Shown here in pieces: positions 16,422-25,029 of a DNA stretch of 64,000 nucleotides. The notes under the pieces were generated by a model. The model worked only from the letters and a program-made list of their open reading frames with translations, did no database searches and was not told the origin of the DNA. Each line of letters opens with the position of its first letter. The stretch's first letter is position 1. Source of the stretch: Anaerolineales bacterium (lineage in GTDB: Bacteria; Chloroflexota; Anaerolineae; Anaerolineales; Villigracilaceae); assembly GCA_020634895.1 (NCBI GenBank), contig JACKAV010000004.1:62001-126000 (forward strand). Reading direction: 5' to 3'. Made by a program: the position numbers and the translations under genes.

Positions 16422-17168
16422 ATGGAGGGCAGTGTGAATCAGTCTGTGATTCCGGCGGGGGGTAGTGGGGAATTCGATTCGTTTGTTAACTTCCAAAAGA
16501 TAAAAAGTAAAAAAAGCTTTCCACTACTGAGGAAACTGCGCATCATTGTGCTGATCGTCTTTGTCGTCAGCACAATGGTCACTGGGTGCAGCGGTTCCAA
16601 GAACAACCTTGTCGGAAGGTGGGAGTTTGGAGATGAAGATTTCGGCATAGCATTTGAATTCTACGACGATGGGATAGGTTTTGTCGCCTCATCCATAGAC
16701 CCTTTTGAACCCAATTTCGGCGAGTTTACATACACATACGACCCACAAAGCGGCATCGTAAAACAGACCATCGAATACTCTCCAGAGGTCACAAAGGAGC
16801 GCGAGCTATACGTCACGTTTCTTTCGAAGGATGAGATCAGCATCGAACAACCCGGCGCGAGAAAACCCATGCAGTTCGTACGCAAACCGCTACCGGAACT
16901 TCCACCCGGCGCAAGGTCGCGGATCGGCATCATGCTTCTGGGCAGAAGCTTCGAGTTTATCGATGCCAAAGAGCTCTCATCCGACTGGGAAAAAGAATAC
17001 AGCAACTACACCGTTGTAGCGCGGACCAATATCGAGATGACCGTTGGAGAGGATGCAGTCTGGTGGCTGGTCACTCTCCAGATCGAAGGGGACAATCAAC
17101 CGCGCCTCTTTGTCCTGCGGAAGGGAGAAGGGCGTTGGGGTGCTCTTGAATTAGTCGAGAACAAGTAA
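16422..17168 (+). CDS. Predicted lipoprotein of unknown function
   Basis: About 248 residues. An unusually long hydrophilic N-terminus (about 40 residues) precedes LRIIVLIVFVVSTMVTGC, a signal segment with lipobox VTGC. AGGAGG lies only one base before ATG 16422; a GTG at 16434, spaced four bases from a second GGAGGG, is a credible alternative start. The mature part contains LVGRWEFGDEDFGIAFEFYDDG, a pattern seen in small secreted lipocalin-like proteins. It sits 11 bases before the zinc-ribbon gene, so probably in the same operon. Confidence 0.65.
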   Translation: MEGSVNQSVIPAGGSGEFDSFVNFQKIKSKKSFPLLRKLRIIVLIVFVVSTMVTGCSGSKNNLVGRWEFGDEDFGIAFEFYDDGIGFVASSIDPFEPNFGEFTYTYDPQSGIVKQTIEYSPEVTKERELYVTFLSKDEISIEQPGARKPMQFVRKPLPELPPGARSRIGIMLLGRSFEFIDAKELSSDWEKEYSNYTVVARTNIEMTVGEDAVWWLVTLQIEGDNQPRLFVLRKGEGRWGALELVENK

Positions 17169-17179
17169 AGGAGCAAGTC

Positions 17180-18319
17180 ATGATCGAGCAAATGCAGTGT
17201 GAGAAATGCGGCTCGGACAATATTGCGGAAAAGAAAATGATCGTCCACCGTGAATCCCGAAAGGAAGTATTTCTCACAAACACTTTCGTCCTGATCCTGC
17301 TGGGTGGATTCCTTCTCTTCTGCGGTTTATTGCCGCTGGCGAGCATTGTTACGGCACTTTTCCAATCCGGAAACGATCCGGTGCCCTGGTATGGACTGCT
17401 CTACGTGGTTGTCAGCCTTGGCATGGCAGGAGCCTTATTCTGGGATTACAAACGGGCAGACAAGGTCGAACTATATAAATATACATGCAGGGATTGTCAT
17501 CATCAATGGGGCAATGAACAATGGGACGGACCGAGCGGCATGATTCCAATCGATATCCAAAGCGATGTCCAATGCGAATTTTGTCATGAAAATTATGTCA
17601 TGACGCGGACCGTTATAATCAACCAGAAAACAGGAAAACCCATCAACTGGCTCATCAACGTAATCGGAGGATGGCTATTGGTCGCCCTCGGCGGCGTCTT
17701 CTTAATCATTACGATCTGGAATTGGGGAATCGCGACCATCCAATTTCTTGCCATGTCCGCCATATTGTTGAGCAGCGGATTCCAATGGATCGGAACTTAC
17801 AATTCGGGGCAGAAGGTCATCAAACACAAATGCAGCAAATGCGGACATGAGTGGAGCGAATCCCAGGATGGCAGTCCCATAGAGAAAAAAGCGGAACAGT
17901 CCAATTCGCCCGCCGTATCCACAGCAAATGACGGTGAGTCCCAAAAGGCAGCCCCATCCCTGCAAAATGTATTGAAGATAGCAAAGACTCACGCGGACAG
18001 GGGTCACTGGATCGAAGCGGTGAAAGCCTATCAAAGGGCATTGAGTCTGTCACCTGATAACGCAAATATCTTCAACAACCTCGGCATCGCCCATGAAGAG
18101 TTGGGGAACTTCGAGGACGCCGAACAGGCATACAAACAAGCAATCACATTAGACCCAGGGAACCAAATCTACTACTGCGACCTTGCCGACTTTTATGAAG
18201 ATCAGGAAAGAACCACCGAAGCAGTCAAAACCTGCAAGAAGGGTCTCCAACAGATCATGGACAAGGGCGACAGAGACGAGATCAAAAAACGTCTTGAAAA
18301 TATTCAGTCAAGAATCTGA
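17180..18319 (+). CDS. Zinc-ribbon membrane protein with C-terminal TPR repeats
   Basis: 379 residues. CEKCGSDN opens the protein; further Cys pairs occur at CRDC, CEFC and CSKCGHEW, suggesting two rubredoxin-like zinc ribbons. Four hydrophobic stretches lie at about 33-55, 68-82, 155-180 and 185-205. A linker rich in Ser/Ala leads to about three TPR units from residue 265 (HWIEAVKAYQRALSLSPDNANIFNNLGIAH and following), likely a protein-binding surface. AAAGGAGC precedes the ATG. No enzyme motif. It may work with the kinase encoded next. Confidence 0.75.
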   Translation: MIEQMQCEKCGSDNIAEKKMIVHRESRKEVFLTNTFVLILLGGFLLFCGLLPLASIVTALFQSGNDPVPWYGLLYVVVSLGMAGALFWDYKRADKVELYKYTCRDCHHQWGNEQWDGPSGMIPIDIQSDVQCEFCHENYVMTRTVIINQKTGKPINWLINVIGGWLLVALGGVFLIITIWNWGIATIQFLAMSAILLSSGFQWIGTYNSGQKVIKHKCSKCGHEWSESQDGSPIEKKAEQSNSPAVSTANDGESQKAAPSLQNVLKIAKTHADRGHWIEAVKAYQRALSLSPDNANIFNNLGIAHEELGNFEDAEQAYKQAITLDPGNQIYYCDLADFYEDQERTTEAVKTCKKGLQQIMDKGDRDEIKKRLENIQSRI

Positions 18320-18421
18320 ATAAACTCTACTTCAAAGATCACCATGAGGCGCTCCAGATAAGATCGCCTCATGATTGGGTTAAAAACAAAATATCAAAAC
18401 ATCAATATTCCCCAAATCTGC

Positions 18422-18450
18422 TTGCGCCTATTTTTTTGCTGGTTTATACT
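18422..18450 (+). promoter_or_regulatory. Promoter giving a leaderless kinase mRNA
   Basis: TTGCGC at 18422-18427, 17-base spacer, TATACT at 18445-18450. The kinase ATG follows 7 bases after the -10 box and no ribosome site is present, so transcription probably starts at or next to the ATG. Confidence 0.6.
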
Positions 18451-18457
18451 TGCCAGC

Positions 18458-19912
18458 ATGCCACTTCCTGAACAAATCGGTCGCTACGAAATCAAATCAG
18501 AACTGGGACGCGGCGGTATGGCAACTGTCTATCGCGCTTTCGACCCCAGCTTCCAACGAGAAGTAGCCATAAAAGTACTTCCCCGCGAAATGCTGCACGA
18601 TCCACAATTCCGATCAAGATTCGAACGCGAGATCAAAATGATCGCCTCGCTCGAACATCCATCCATTGTGCCGGTCTATGACGTTGGAGATGACAAAGGT
18701 CAGCCCTATTTCGTCATGCGGTTCATGAACGGAGGGTCGCTTTCGGATCTCATCGAAAAGGGAAGCATTTCCATTCAGGATACAGCACACATTATCGAAA
18801 AGATCGCCCAGGGACTCGCCTACGCCCACCGTAAGGGAATTATCCACCGCGACTTGAAACCCGATAACATCCTCTTCGACGAAATGGGCGAACCGTTCAT
18901 TTCGGACTTTGGGGTTGCCAAGTTCTCCGAATCGAACAGCAATCTGACAGGGAGCGGCGTCATCGGCACACCCGCCTACATGAGCCCCGAACAGGCACAA
19001 GGGCTTGAGATCGACAACCGCAGCGACGTGTACGGGTTGGGAGTCATCCTCTACCAGATGTTGAGCGGTCACCAGCCCTACAGCGCGGATACGCCCATGG
19101 GAGTTGTGGTCAAACACATCACCGAGCCTGTACCGGAAATCCTGAAGATCATGCCCGATATCCAACCCGATATCGACAACATCATCAAGACAGCCATGGC
19201 AAAGGACCGGGAACAGCGCTACGAGAACACCATTGAGCTGGCGAAAGCCCTTAACACAGTTGCATTTGGAAATCCGGGTAATATCACCTACAATGCCACT
19301 GGCACCACACCGCGCGTAAAAAGCCAAACTGTCCTCTCACGCGGACAGACCACCGGACTGGCGGTTGTCGGCGTTGTGCTCGTTCTGGCTGTGATCGGAT
19401 TCTTCCTCCTGCGGAATCAACTCTTCGCGACGGACACGCTCCCAACGAACACACCTCTCCCAACACAGGAAGAACAGCCCGCTTCCACCACAGTTCCTCC
19501 CACACCCACAGAGGCACCAGCAGAAATCCTGCCTGCGTTTGCACCTGCCTGCCCTGCCGATGTAACCTTCCCTGCTCCAATGGCAAAGGAAACGGATAAT
19601 ATCTGCGTACAGAAGGTCCCTTACGCCTATGCGGAACTGGACCCAAATGCAACATACGAAGTATTAAATACAGACGGCAGCAAATGCCGAACAGAAAATA
19701 CTGTTGGCAAGTACGTCATCTCCTGCACAGGTCCAAGTTTTGCCATCGTCGAAGTTGAAGTTTGTCTTGAGCCTAAACTTACCGAAGAAGACCTCGCACA
19801 ATGTGATGCAGACTCAACATACAACGCAAAAAATCAATGCTGTGTTGCAGCGCCGCCTGAAAAGGCAGCATGCCGAACCATCAAGATACAGTTGAAAGGC
19901 TGCGGCGGATAA
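18458..19912 (+). CDS. Membrane Ser/Thr protein kinase (PknB type) with Cys-rich extracytoplasmic domain
   Basis: 484 residues from the leaderless ATG at 18458. A Hanks-type kinase domain occupies residues 10-270: GRGGMATVYRA (Gly loop), VAIKVL, HRDLKPDN (catalytic loop), SDFGVAKF, and GTPAYMSPEQ. A juxtamembrane stretch precedes the transmembrane helix LAVVGVVLVLAVIGFFLL (about 308-326). A Thr/Pro linker leads to an external domain with about ten cysteines in its last 120 residues. There are no PASTA repeats. The external part probably senses an extracellular state and could be disulfide-bonded; targets are unknown. Confidence 0.92.
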   Translation: MPLPEQIGRYEIKSELGRGGMATVYRAFDPSFQREVAIKVLPREMLHDPQFRSRFEREIKMIASLEHPSIVPVYDVGDDKGQPYFVMRFMNGGSLSDLIEKGSISIQDTAHIIEKIAQGLAYAHRKGIIHRDLKPDNILFDEMGEPFISDFGVAKFSESNSNLTGSGVIGTPAYMSPEQAQGLEIDNRSDVYGLGVILYQMLSGHQPYSADTPMGVVVKHITEPVPEILKIMPDIQPDIDNIIKTAMAKDREQRYENTIELAKALNTVAFGNPGNITYNATGTTPRVKSQTVLSRGQTTGLAVVGVVLVLAVIGFFLLRNQLFATDTLPTNTPLPTQEEQPASTTVPPTPTEAPAEILPAFAPACPADVTFPAPMAKETDNICVQKVPYAYAELDPNATYEVLNTDGSKCRTENTVGKYVISCTGPSFAIVEVEVCLEPKLTEEDLAQCDADSTYNAKNQCCVAAPPEKAACRTIKIQLKGCGG

Positions 19913-19957
19913 CAGAACAAATCGGGCGAGTGATCGCCCGATTTTCTTTTCGTGAGA

Positions 19958-19963
19958 TAAAAT
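19958..19963 (+). promoter_or_regulatory. -10 box placing rsmI as leaderless
   Basis: TAAAAT ends 6 bases before the rsmI ATG at 19970 and there is no ribosome site between. The -35 region is poor, so this is a moderate call. Confidence 0.45.
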
Positions 19964-19969
19964 ACTCTC

Positions 19970-20794
19970 ATGGGAACGCTTTACCTTGTTGCCACGCCGA
20001 TCGGTAACCTCGAAGATATCAGCCCGCGCGCCTTGCGGATTTTGCGTGAATCGATCCACATTGCCGCCGAAGATACCCGTCACACCGGCTCGCTGCTCAA
20101 ACACTTTAATATAAACACCCCCCTCACCAGTTATTTCGAACACAATAAATTAACCAAACTCGACTTCGTCCTTGAAAAGCTCGCTCAAGGCGACGTGGCT
20201 CTGGTCTCCGATGCAGGGACTCCCGCCATCAACGACCCGGGCTATGAATTGGTACAAGCCGCACTCGCCTCAGGCTTCGACGTTCGACCTGTCCCCGGAC
20301 CCTCAGCCCCCATCTCCGCCTTGACCGTCTCCGGGCTCCCCACGGATTCATTCCTATATCTCGGCTACCTGCCACACAAAGCCGGTGAACGTCGCAATAA
20401 ATTAAAAGAAGTAGCCGAACAACCCTACACACTCATCTTCTTTGAAACTCCGCATCGCATCACAGACTCGTTGGAAGATATTCAATCCACGCTTGGGAAT
20501 CGCCGCATCTGCGTCGCCCGCGAGATGACCAAACTCTACGAAGAATACTGGCGCGGAGACATAAGCGGCGCCCTCGAATATTTCAAATCCAAAGAACCGC
20601 GCGGGGAATTCACGTTGGTCATCGAAGGGAAGAAAAGGGAAGAAAATGAAAAGTGGGAGGAATCAAAATTATTGGATGCCATCAAACAGGAATTAAAAGC
20701 AGGAAGATCTGCAAAGGAAATTTCCGCTGACCTGTCAGGGCAAAGCGGATGGAACAAGAAAGAAATTTATGCGTTGGTGAATCAACACAAATAA
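19970..20794 (+). CDS. rsmI: 16S rRNA (cytidine-1402 2'-O)-methyltransferase
   Basis: Methylates C1402 in the decoding centre of 16S rRNA using S-adenosylmethionine. 274 residues starting MGTLYLVATPIGNLEDISPRA, with AAEDTRHTGSLL, VSDAGTPAINDPGYELV and VPGPSAPISALTVSGLP, all characteristic of the tetrapyrrole-methylase fold. The C-terminal tail is Glu/Lys-rich. It is followed 10 bases later by the carboxypeptidase. Confidence 0.96.
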   Translation: MGTLYLVATPIGNLEDISPRALRILRESIHIAAEDTRHTGSLLKHFNINTPLTSYFEHNKLTKLDFVLEKLAQGDVALVSDAGTPAINDPGYELVQAALASGFDVRPVPGPSAPISALTVSGLPTDSFLYLGYLPHKAGERRNKLKEVAEQPYTLIFFETPHRITDSLEDIQSTLGNRRICVAREMTKLYEEYWRGDISGALEYFKSKEPRGEFTLVIEGKKREENEKWEESKLLDAIKQELKAGRSAKEISADLSGQSGWNKKEIYALVNQHK

Positions 20795-20804
20795 GGAGAA
20801 CACC

Positions 20805-22283
20805 ATGCCCGAAGAAAAGAACAAACCCGAAGAGAAAAAAGAAGAAAAAACGACCCCCAAGGACCATATCGTCGTTACAAAACATACGGCGCGTATTGGC
20901 GGCAAGACGCTCAAATACACCGTCACAACCGGCACAATGGTCATGAAGGAAGAGATCAATGACAAGGAAAAAGATGCCGAAGTGGAAAAAGCCCGCGCGC
21001 AGATCTTTTTCACCGCCTACACCCTCGACGGCGTGAAGGATAAATCGAAGCGCCCCATCACGTTCTCGTTCAATGGCGGACCCGGTTCCGCATCCGTGTG
21101 GCTGCACATGGGCATGCTTGGTCCGCGCCGCGTGGTGCTGACCAATGAAGGCGAAATGCCCAAACCGCCGTTCAAGCTCACCGATAACGAATATTCCATT
21201 CTCGATCAAACCGACATCGTCTTTATCGACCCGATGGGAACCGGCTTCAGCCGCCCCGTGGAAGGCGAGAAATCAAAGGAATGGCACACTTTCCATAAAG
21301 ATATTGCGTCAGTCGGCGACTTCATCCGTTTATATTCCACCCGCTACAACCGCTGGCTTTCGCCCAAATTCCTCGCGGGCGAATCCTACGGAACCACGCG
21401 CGCAGCGGGACTCTCCGGTTATCTGGCAGACCGCCACGGGTTGATACTGAACGGGCTGATCCTCATTTCGTCCGTGCTCGACTTCACCACCCTGGACTTC
21501 AATCACAACAACGACCTGCCCTATATCCTCTTCATTCCGGGCTATACCGCCACTGCCTGGTATCACGGCAAGATCGATAAAAAGATACCGCTCAAAACCT
21601 GGCTCAAGGAAGCGGAAGAGTTCGCGTTGGGCGAATACGCCGCCGCCTTGATGAAAGATGCGGCACTTCCCAAAGAAGAACGCCGACAGGTTGCGGAAAA
21701 ACTTTCGCGCCTCACCGGCATTTCAGTGGATTTCATCGAACGCGGCAATCTGCGCATCCACACCTTCCATTTCTTCAAGGAACTGTTGCGCGACCGCAAC
21801 CGCACGGTCGGGCGTCTCGACAGCCGCTTCACCGGCATCGACCGCCTCGGCGTGAGTGAGACCTTCGAATACGACCCGCTCTTCGCACAGGTCAACGGTC
21901 CATACACGGCGGCGTTCAATGATTACATCCGCTCCGAGTTGAATTTCGAAACCGACTCGCTCTATGAAATCCTGAGTGAAAAGGTCTTCACGCAATGGTC
22001 GTACAGCTACTTTGAGAATCAATATGTCAACGTCGCCGAAACTCTGCGCGCCGCCATGTCCTTCAACAAATACCTCAAGGTTTTTGTCGCCAACGGCTAC
22101 TACGATCTCGGCACGCCCTACTTCGCCACCGAATACACGTTCAACCATCTCGCGCTGGACGAGTCCCTGCAAAAGAACATCAGCATGGGATATTACGAAG
22201 CCGGGCACATGATGTACATCCACATCCCGTCGCTCAAGGCATTGAAGAAAGACATCACAAAATTCATCAAAGACGCAAGCTAA
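20805..22283 (+). CDS. S10-family serine carboxypeptidase-like hydrolase
   Basis: 492 residues of the alpha/beta-hydrolase fold. GGPGSASVWLHMGMLGP forms the oxyanion region, AGESYGTTRAAGL carries the nucleophile Ser, NGYYDLGTPYFATEYTFNHL the Asp, and EAGHMMYIH the His. There is no signal peptide: the N-terminus is a Lys/Glu-rich stretch, unusual because many S10 enzymes are secreted. It probably trims C-terminal residues from peptides in the cytoplasm. AAGGAG precedes the ATG. The operon continues from rsmI and ends in a terminator at 22291. Confidence 0.88.
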   Translation: MPEEKNKPEEKKEEKTTPKDHIVVTKHTARIGGKTLKYTVTTGTMVMKEEINDKEKDAEVEKARAQIFFTAYTLDGVKDKSKRPITFSFNGGPGSASVWLHMGMLGPRRVVLTNEGEMPKPPFKLTDNEYSILDQTDIVFIDPMGTGFSRPVEGEKSKEWHTFHKDIASVGDFIRLYSTRYNRWLSPKFLAGESYGTTRAAGLSGYLADRHGLILNGLILISSVLDFTTLDFNHNNDLPYILFIPGYTATAWYHGKIDKKIPLKTWLKEAEEFALGEYAAALMKDAALPKEERRQVAEKLSRLTGISVDFIERGNLRIHTFHFFKELLRDRNRTVGRLDSRFTGIDRLGVSETFEYDPLFAQVNGPYTAAFNDYIRSELNFETDSLYEILSEKVFTQWSYSYFENQYVNVAETLRAAMSFNKYLKVFVANGYYDLGTPYFATEYTFNHLALDESLQKNISMGYYEAGHMMYIHIPSLKALKKDITKFIKDAS

Positions 22284-22290
22284 CAAAGCA

Positions 22291-22325
22291 GACCTCCGAG
22301 GTTTAAGAAGCCTCGGAGGTCTTTT
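22291..22325 (+). terminator. Intrinsic terminator after the carboxypeptidase
   Basis: GACCTCCGAGG/CCTCGGAGGTC, an 11-bp perfect stem with a 9-base loop followed by TTTT. It lies only 9 bases before the next ATG, so the isomerase gene either has its own start in this region or is read through. Confidence 0.8.
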
Positions 22326-22333
22326 AAGGAACC

Positions 22334-23386
22334 ATGAACCTAGACGATCTTGAACTTTTCAAAAAAATAGATACCCAAAACATGCGTGCCCAAATAGACG
22401 GCTTGCCAGACCAACTCCAAGCCGCATGGGATTTGGCACAGACGCTGCCGCTGCCGAAACTGGATGACATCCATAACATCGTTCTCAGCGCAATGGGAGA
22501 CTCCGCCTCGGCTGCCGAACTCGTAACTGCTTCTGTTTTCTCGAGCCTTAAACTCCCCGTGACCGTTCACCGCAGTTACGGACTGCCCGCTTCCGCAGCA
22601 GACAAAACGCTGGTCATCTGCCTTTCACATTCCGGCAACTCCGAAGAAGTATTGGACGCCTTCGAAACCGCCCTCACCCGCGGATGCAGTCTCTTCGTCA
22701 TCTCCACCGGCGGCGAATTGACCAAACGCGCTTCGGCGAAGAATATTCCGGTGTGGAACTTCACTTACGAAGGCATGGACACTTCCGCCATCGCCTATCC
22801 CTACGCGTTGACGTTGGCACTTTTCGCCCGCTTTGGTTTCATACCCGACCCATCTGCGGATGTTACCGAAGCTGTCGCGATGATGAAACGCTCACTACAG
22901 CACATCGTCCCGGAAGTGATCGCCGCGAAGAATCCCGCCAAACGCTACGCCGGTCAACTGGTTGGGCGTTGGGTGACATTCGTCGGCACAGACTCTCTCG
23001 CCCCCGTTGCGCGGCGCTGGAAGACGCAGATCAATCAACTTGCCAAAGCGGGCGCGAACTTCGAGATTGTCCCCGAAGCGACGCATAATACGATTGCCGC
23101 CACACTCAACCCGAATCAAACCCTCAACGCGCACACCATGACCCTGTTCATTCGTGCAGACAGCGACCATCCACGCGTGAAATTGCGCTCAGATATGATG
23201 CGGCAGGCGTTCATGCTCGAAGGCTTGAACACCGACGCAGTCGATGCACGCGGAGAATCCGTCATCGCGCATTTGTGGACATTGATCATTTTTGGCGATT
23301 ACATGGCGTATTACCTTGCCATGGCATACGGCGCTAACCCCTCTGAGGAAGAAGCGTTCGTGAATTTCAAACGCTCGTTGGGATAA
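22334..23386 (+). CDS. Bifunctional phosphoglucose/phosphomannose isomerase
   Basis: Interconverts glucose-6-P, fructose-6-P and mannose-6-P. 350 residues with two SIS domains: ICLSHSGNSEEVLDAFETAL is the first sugar-phosphate site; VGTDSLAPVARRWKTQINQLAKAG and EATHNTI belong to the second, with the Glu and His expected for catalysis. This short archaeal-type form (about 330-350 residues) is distinct from the classical 550-residue PGI. It could feed GDP-mannose and glucose donors for the osmolyte genes in the first 11 kb. Confidence 0.85.
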   Translation: MNLDDLELFKKIDTQNMRAQIDGLPDQLQAAWDLAQTLPLPKLDDIHNIVLSAMGDSASAAELVTASVFSSLKLPVTVHRSYGLPASAADKTLVICLSHSGNSEEVLDAFETALTRGCSLFVISTGGELTKRASAKNIPVWNFTYEGMDTSAIAYPYALTLALFARFGFIPDPSADVTEAVAMMKRSLQHIVPEVIAAKNPAKRYAGQLVGRWVTFVGTDSLAPVARRWKTQINQLAKAGANFEIVPEATHNTIAATLNPNQTLNAHTMTLFIRADSDHPRVKLRSDMMRQAFMLEGLNTDAVDARGESVIAHLWTLIIFGDYMAYYLAMAYGANPSEEEAFVNFKRSLG

Positions 23387-23388
23387 AA

Positions 23389-23417
23389 CGTATGGGCGCG
23401 GTAACCGTGCCCATACG
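23389..23417. terminator. Hairpin between convergent isomerase and TetR genes
   Basis: CGTATGGGC and GCCCATACG arms close a stem continuing into CGG/CCG; it lies between two converging stops. Confidence 0.6.
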
Positions 23418-23423
23418 ATAACA

Positions 23424-23996
23424 TCATGCAAATTGTTCGAGATTAACCGCCACCAGCGGATACGCTTCGTCCACGAATTTTTCGAGGGCAGGGCGTTTTT
23501 TCAAATGGCTGTAATGCGACGCCAACCCGTAGATCGCCCAAGTGGCAACGGTGACAGGTATCTCAACAGGGGTTTTTGATTTTCGCAGCCAATACGAAAG
23601 CAGATCGAAGATTTCCTTTTTGATCGTCCCTTCAATAAGAGACTCGAATTGTTGATGCGGTTGTGCGCAGCCGGTATGCACGCTCGATAAAAATTCCACC
23701 ACGGCAAGGATCAGGTTCCGCAAATTATCAGGGCTGTAACTGCAAACGTTCAACGTCCGCTTATCGATCTCAGCCATGAACATCTGGCTGATGGAATAAT
23801 CGAGCAGGGCATATTTATCGGCGAAGTGCGCGTAGAACGTGGCGCGGTTGATCTCGGCTTGATCGGTCACATCCTGCACGGAGATGGATTCGAATCCCTT
23901 CTCGGCGAGTAGAGACTCAAAGGATGTCAGGATCAGGCTGCGGGTCCGTTTGACGCGCGGGTCGAGTTTTTCCTGTTCTTTCGGGTTAGACAACAT
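23424..23996 (-). CDS. TetR-family transcriptional regulator
   Basis: 190 residues. The N-terminal helix-turn-helix reads ISVQDVTDQAEINRATFYAHFADKYALLDY, the TetR signature. The C-terminal ligand domain is not assignable. GGAG lies 6 bases before the ATG. It is divergent from the oxidoreductase gene at 24133, and the shared gap holds an inverted repeat, so it probably represses that gene and itself. Confidence 0.9.
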   Translation of the reverse strand: MLSNPKEQEKLDPRVKRTRSLILTSFESLLAEKGFESISVQDVTDQAEINRATFYAHFADKYALLDYSISQMFMAEIDKRTLNVCSYSPDNLRNLILAVVEFLSSVHTGCAQPHQQFESLIEGTIKKEIFDLLSYWLRKSKTPVEIPVTVATWAIYGLASHYSHLKKRPALEKFVDEAYPLVAVNLEQFA

Positions 23997-24069
23997 TATT
24001 GCTCCAGTGTTGCTTAGTCAACAAATCCAAAACTTTGATGGTTGACCTGAAAAGGTAAGGCGGGTAAAT

Positions 24070-24089
24070 TAGACAACATCTGTTGTTTA
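24070..24089. promoter_or_regulatory. Candidate TetR operator in the divergent gap
   Basis: TAGACAACA TC TGTTGTTTA: 9-base arms with one mismatch. It overlaps the region upstream of TATTAT (24103-24108), the likely -10 box of the oxidoreductase gene, so a bound repressor would block RNA polymerase. Confidence 0.6.
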
Positions 24090-24132
24090 GAATACAACTG
24101 TATATTATCACCCAACTCAAGGAGAGTCAATC

Positions 24133-24777
24133 ATGAATATCACAATTATTGGAGCAGGCAATATGGGGCGCGGAATTGGAACCCGTGCCGTTGCGGGCGG
24201 GCACTCGGTCACCTTCGTGGATTCGAATCCTGAGACCGCTGAACAGGCTGCGGCAGATGTCAAAGCGTCTGCAAAGAATGGCGCGAAAGTTTCGACCGCC
24301 AGCCTCGGCGATGCAAAGCTTGGCGATGTGGTCGTGTTCGCCGTTTGGTATGGCACAAACATCGAACTTGCCAAACAGCTTGGCGAAAAACTTGCGGGCA
24401 AGGTCGTAGTGGATATCGCCAACCCACTCAACTCCACCTATGACGGTCTCGCCACTGCGCCTGATTCTTCCTCAGCGGAAGATTTGGCAAAAGTGATTGC
24501 GAACGGAGCGAAAGTGGTCAAGGCGTTCAATACGACGTATGCAGGTACGCTTCTCACTGGAGAGGTGGCGGGGCAGCCGCTCGATGTCTTTATCGCCGGT
24601 GACGATGCGGACGCCAAAGCCAAAGTCGCGCAGGTCGTGACCGACGGCGGCATGCGCCCCGTGGATGCGGGTCCGCTAAGCCGCGCTCGCCAGATCGAAG
24701 GAATGCAGCTTTTGCATATCGTCACGCAGGGAACACTCGGTACCAATTGGGGAAGCGCACTGAAGATTCTGGGCTGA
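24133..24777 (+). CDS. F420-dependent NADP-reductase-like oxidoreductase
   Basis: 214 residues with an N-terminal Rossmann fold: MNITIIGAGNMGRGIGTRAVAGGH is the dinucleotide site. FAVWYGTNIELAKQLGEKLAGKVVVDIANPL and KAFNTTYAGTL match the NADP oxidoreductase coenzyme-F420-dependent family. Whether it really uses F420 or only NAD(P) cannot be told from sequence. AAGGAG precedes the ATG. It is likely controlled by the divergent TetR protein and induced by an unknown compound. Confidence 0.8.
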   Translation: MNITIIGAGNMGRGIGTRAVAGGHSVTFVDSNPETAEQAAADVKASAKNGAKVSTASLGDAKLGDVVVFAVWYGTNIELAKQLGEKLAGKVVVDIANPLNSTYDGLATAPDSSSAEDLAKVIANGAKVVKAFNTTYAGTLLTGEVAGQPLDVFIAGDDADAKAKVAQVVTDGGMRPVDAGPLSRARQIEGMQLLHIVTQGTLGTNWGSALKILG

Positions 24778-24860
24778 TAACCTGGTTATGCAGAGCAAGG
24801 TGAAGCATTACCAACCTTCTTTTCAAAACATGGAAAGATATTCCCGGAAGGCATTGTCTT

Positions 24861-25000
24861 AGTGAGTGTTTCTTAAGTCTTGATCGCCTAATCTTTGTAC
24901 ACGGAATTTACGGAAAACACGGACAAAATCAAGTGTTTTTAATGATCCTTCCGTAAAGCTCAGCGGTATCCATATTGTCGTGTCCCAAAAAATCTTTAAG
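24861..25000. repeat. Dispersed intergenic repeat, copy A
   Basis: Shares the order AGTGTTTCT .. ATCTTTGTACACGGA .. ACGGAAAACaCGGACAAAA .. CTTCCG .. GTGTCCCAAAA with 46234-46366. The ends are partly inverted (TACACGGA and TGTCGTGTCCC). It is non-coding, in the gap before the dioxygenase, and sequence drift between copies suggests an old element. Confidence 0.6.
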
Positions 25001-25029
25001 AAACAGTTTCTTAGAGTCAGGAGAGAGTT

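Noticed and set aside
24778..25029. Extra small gene between the oxidoreductase and dioxygenase
   Set aside because: Only short frames without ribosome sites; the gap is mostly the dispersed repeat copy A.
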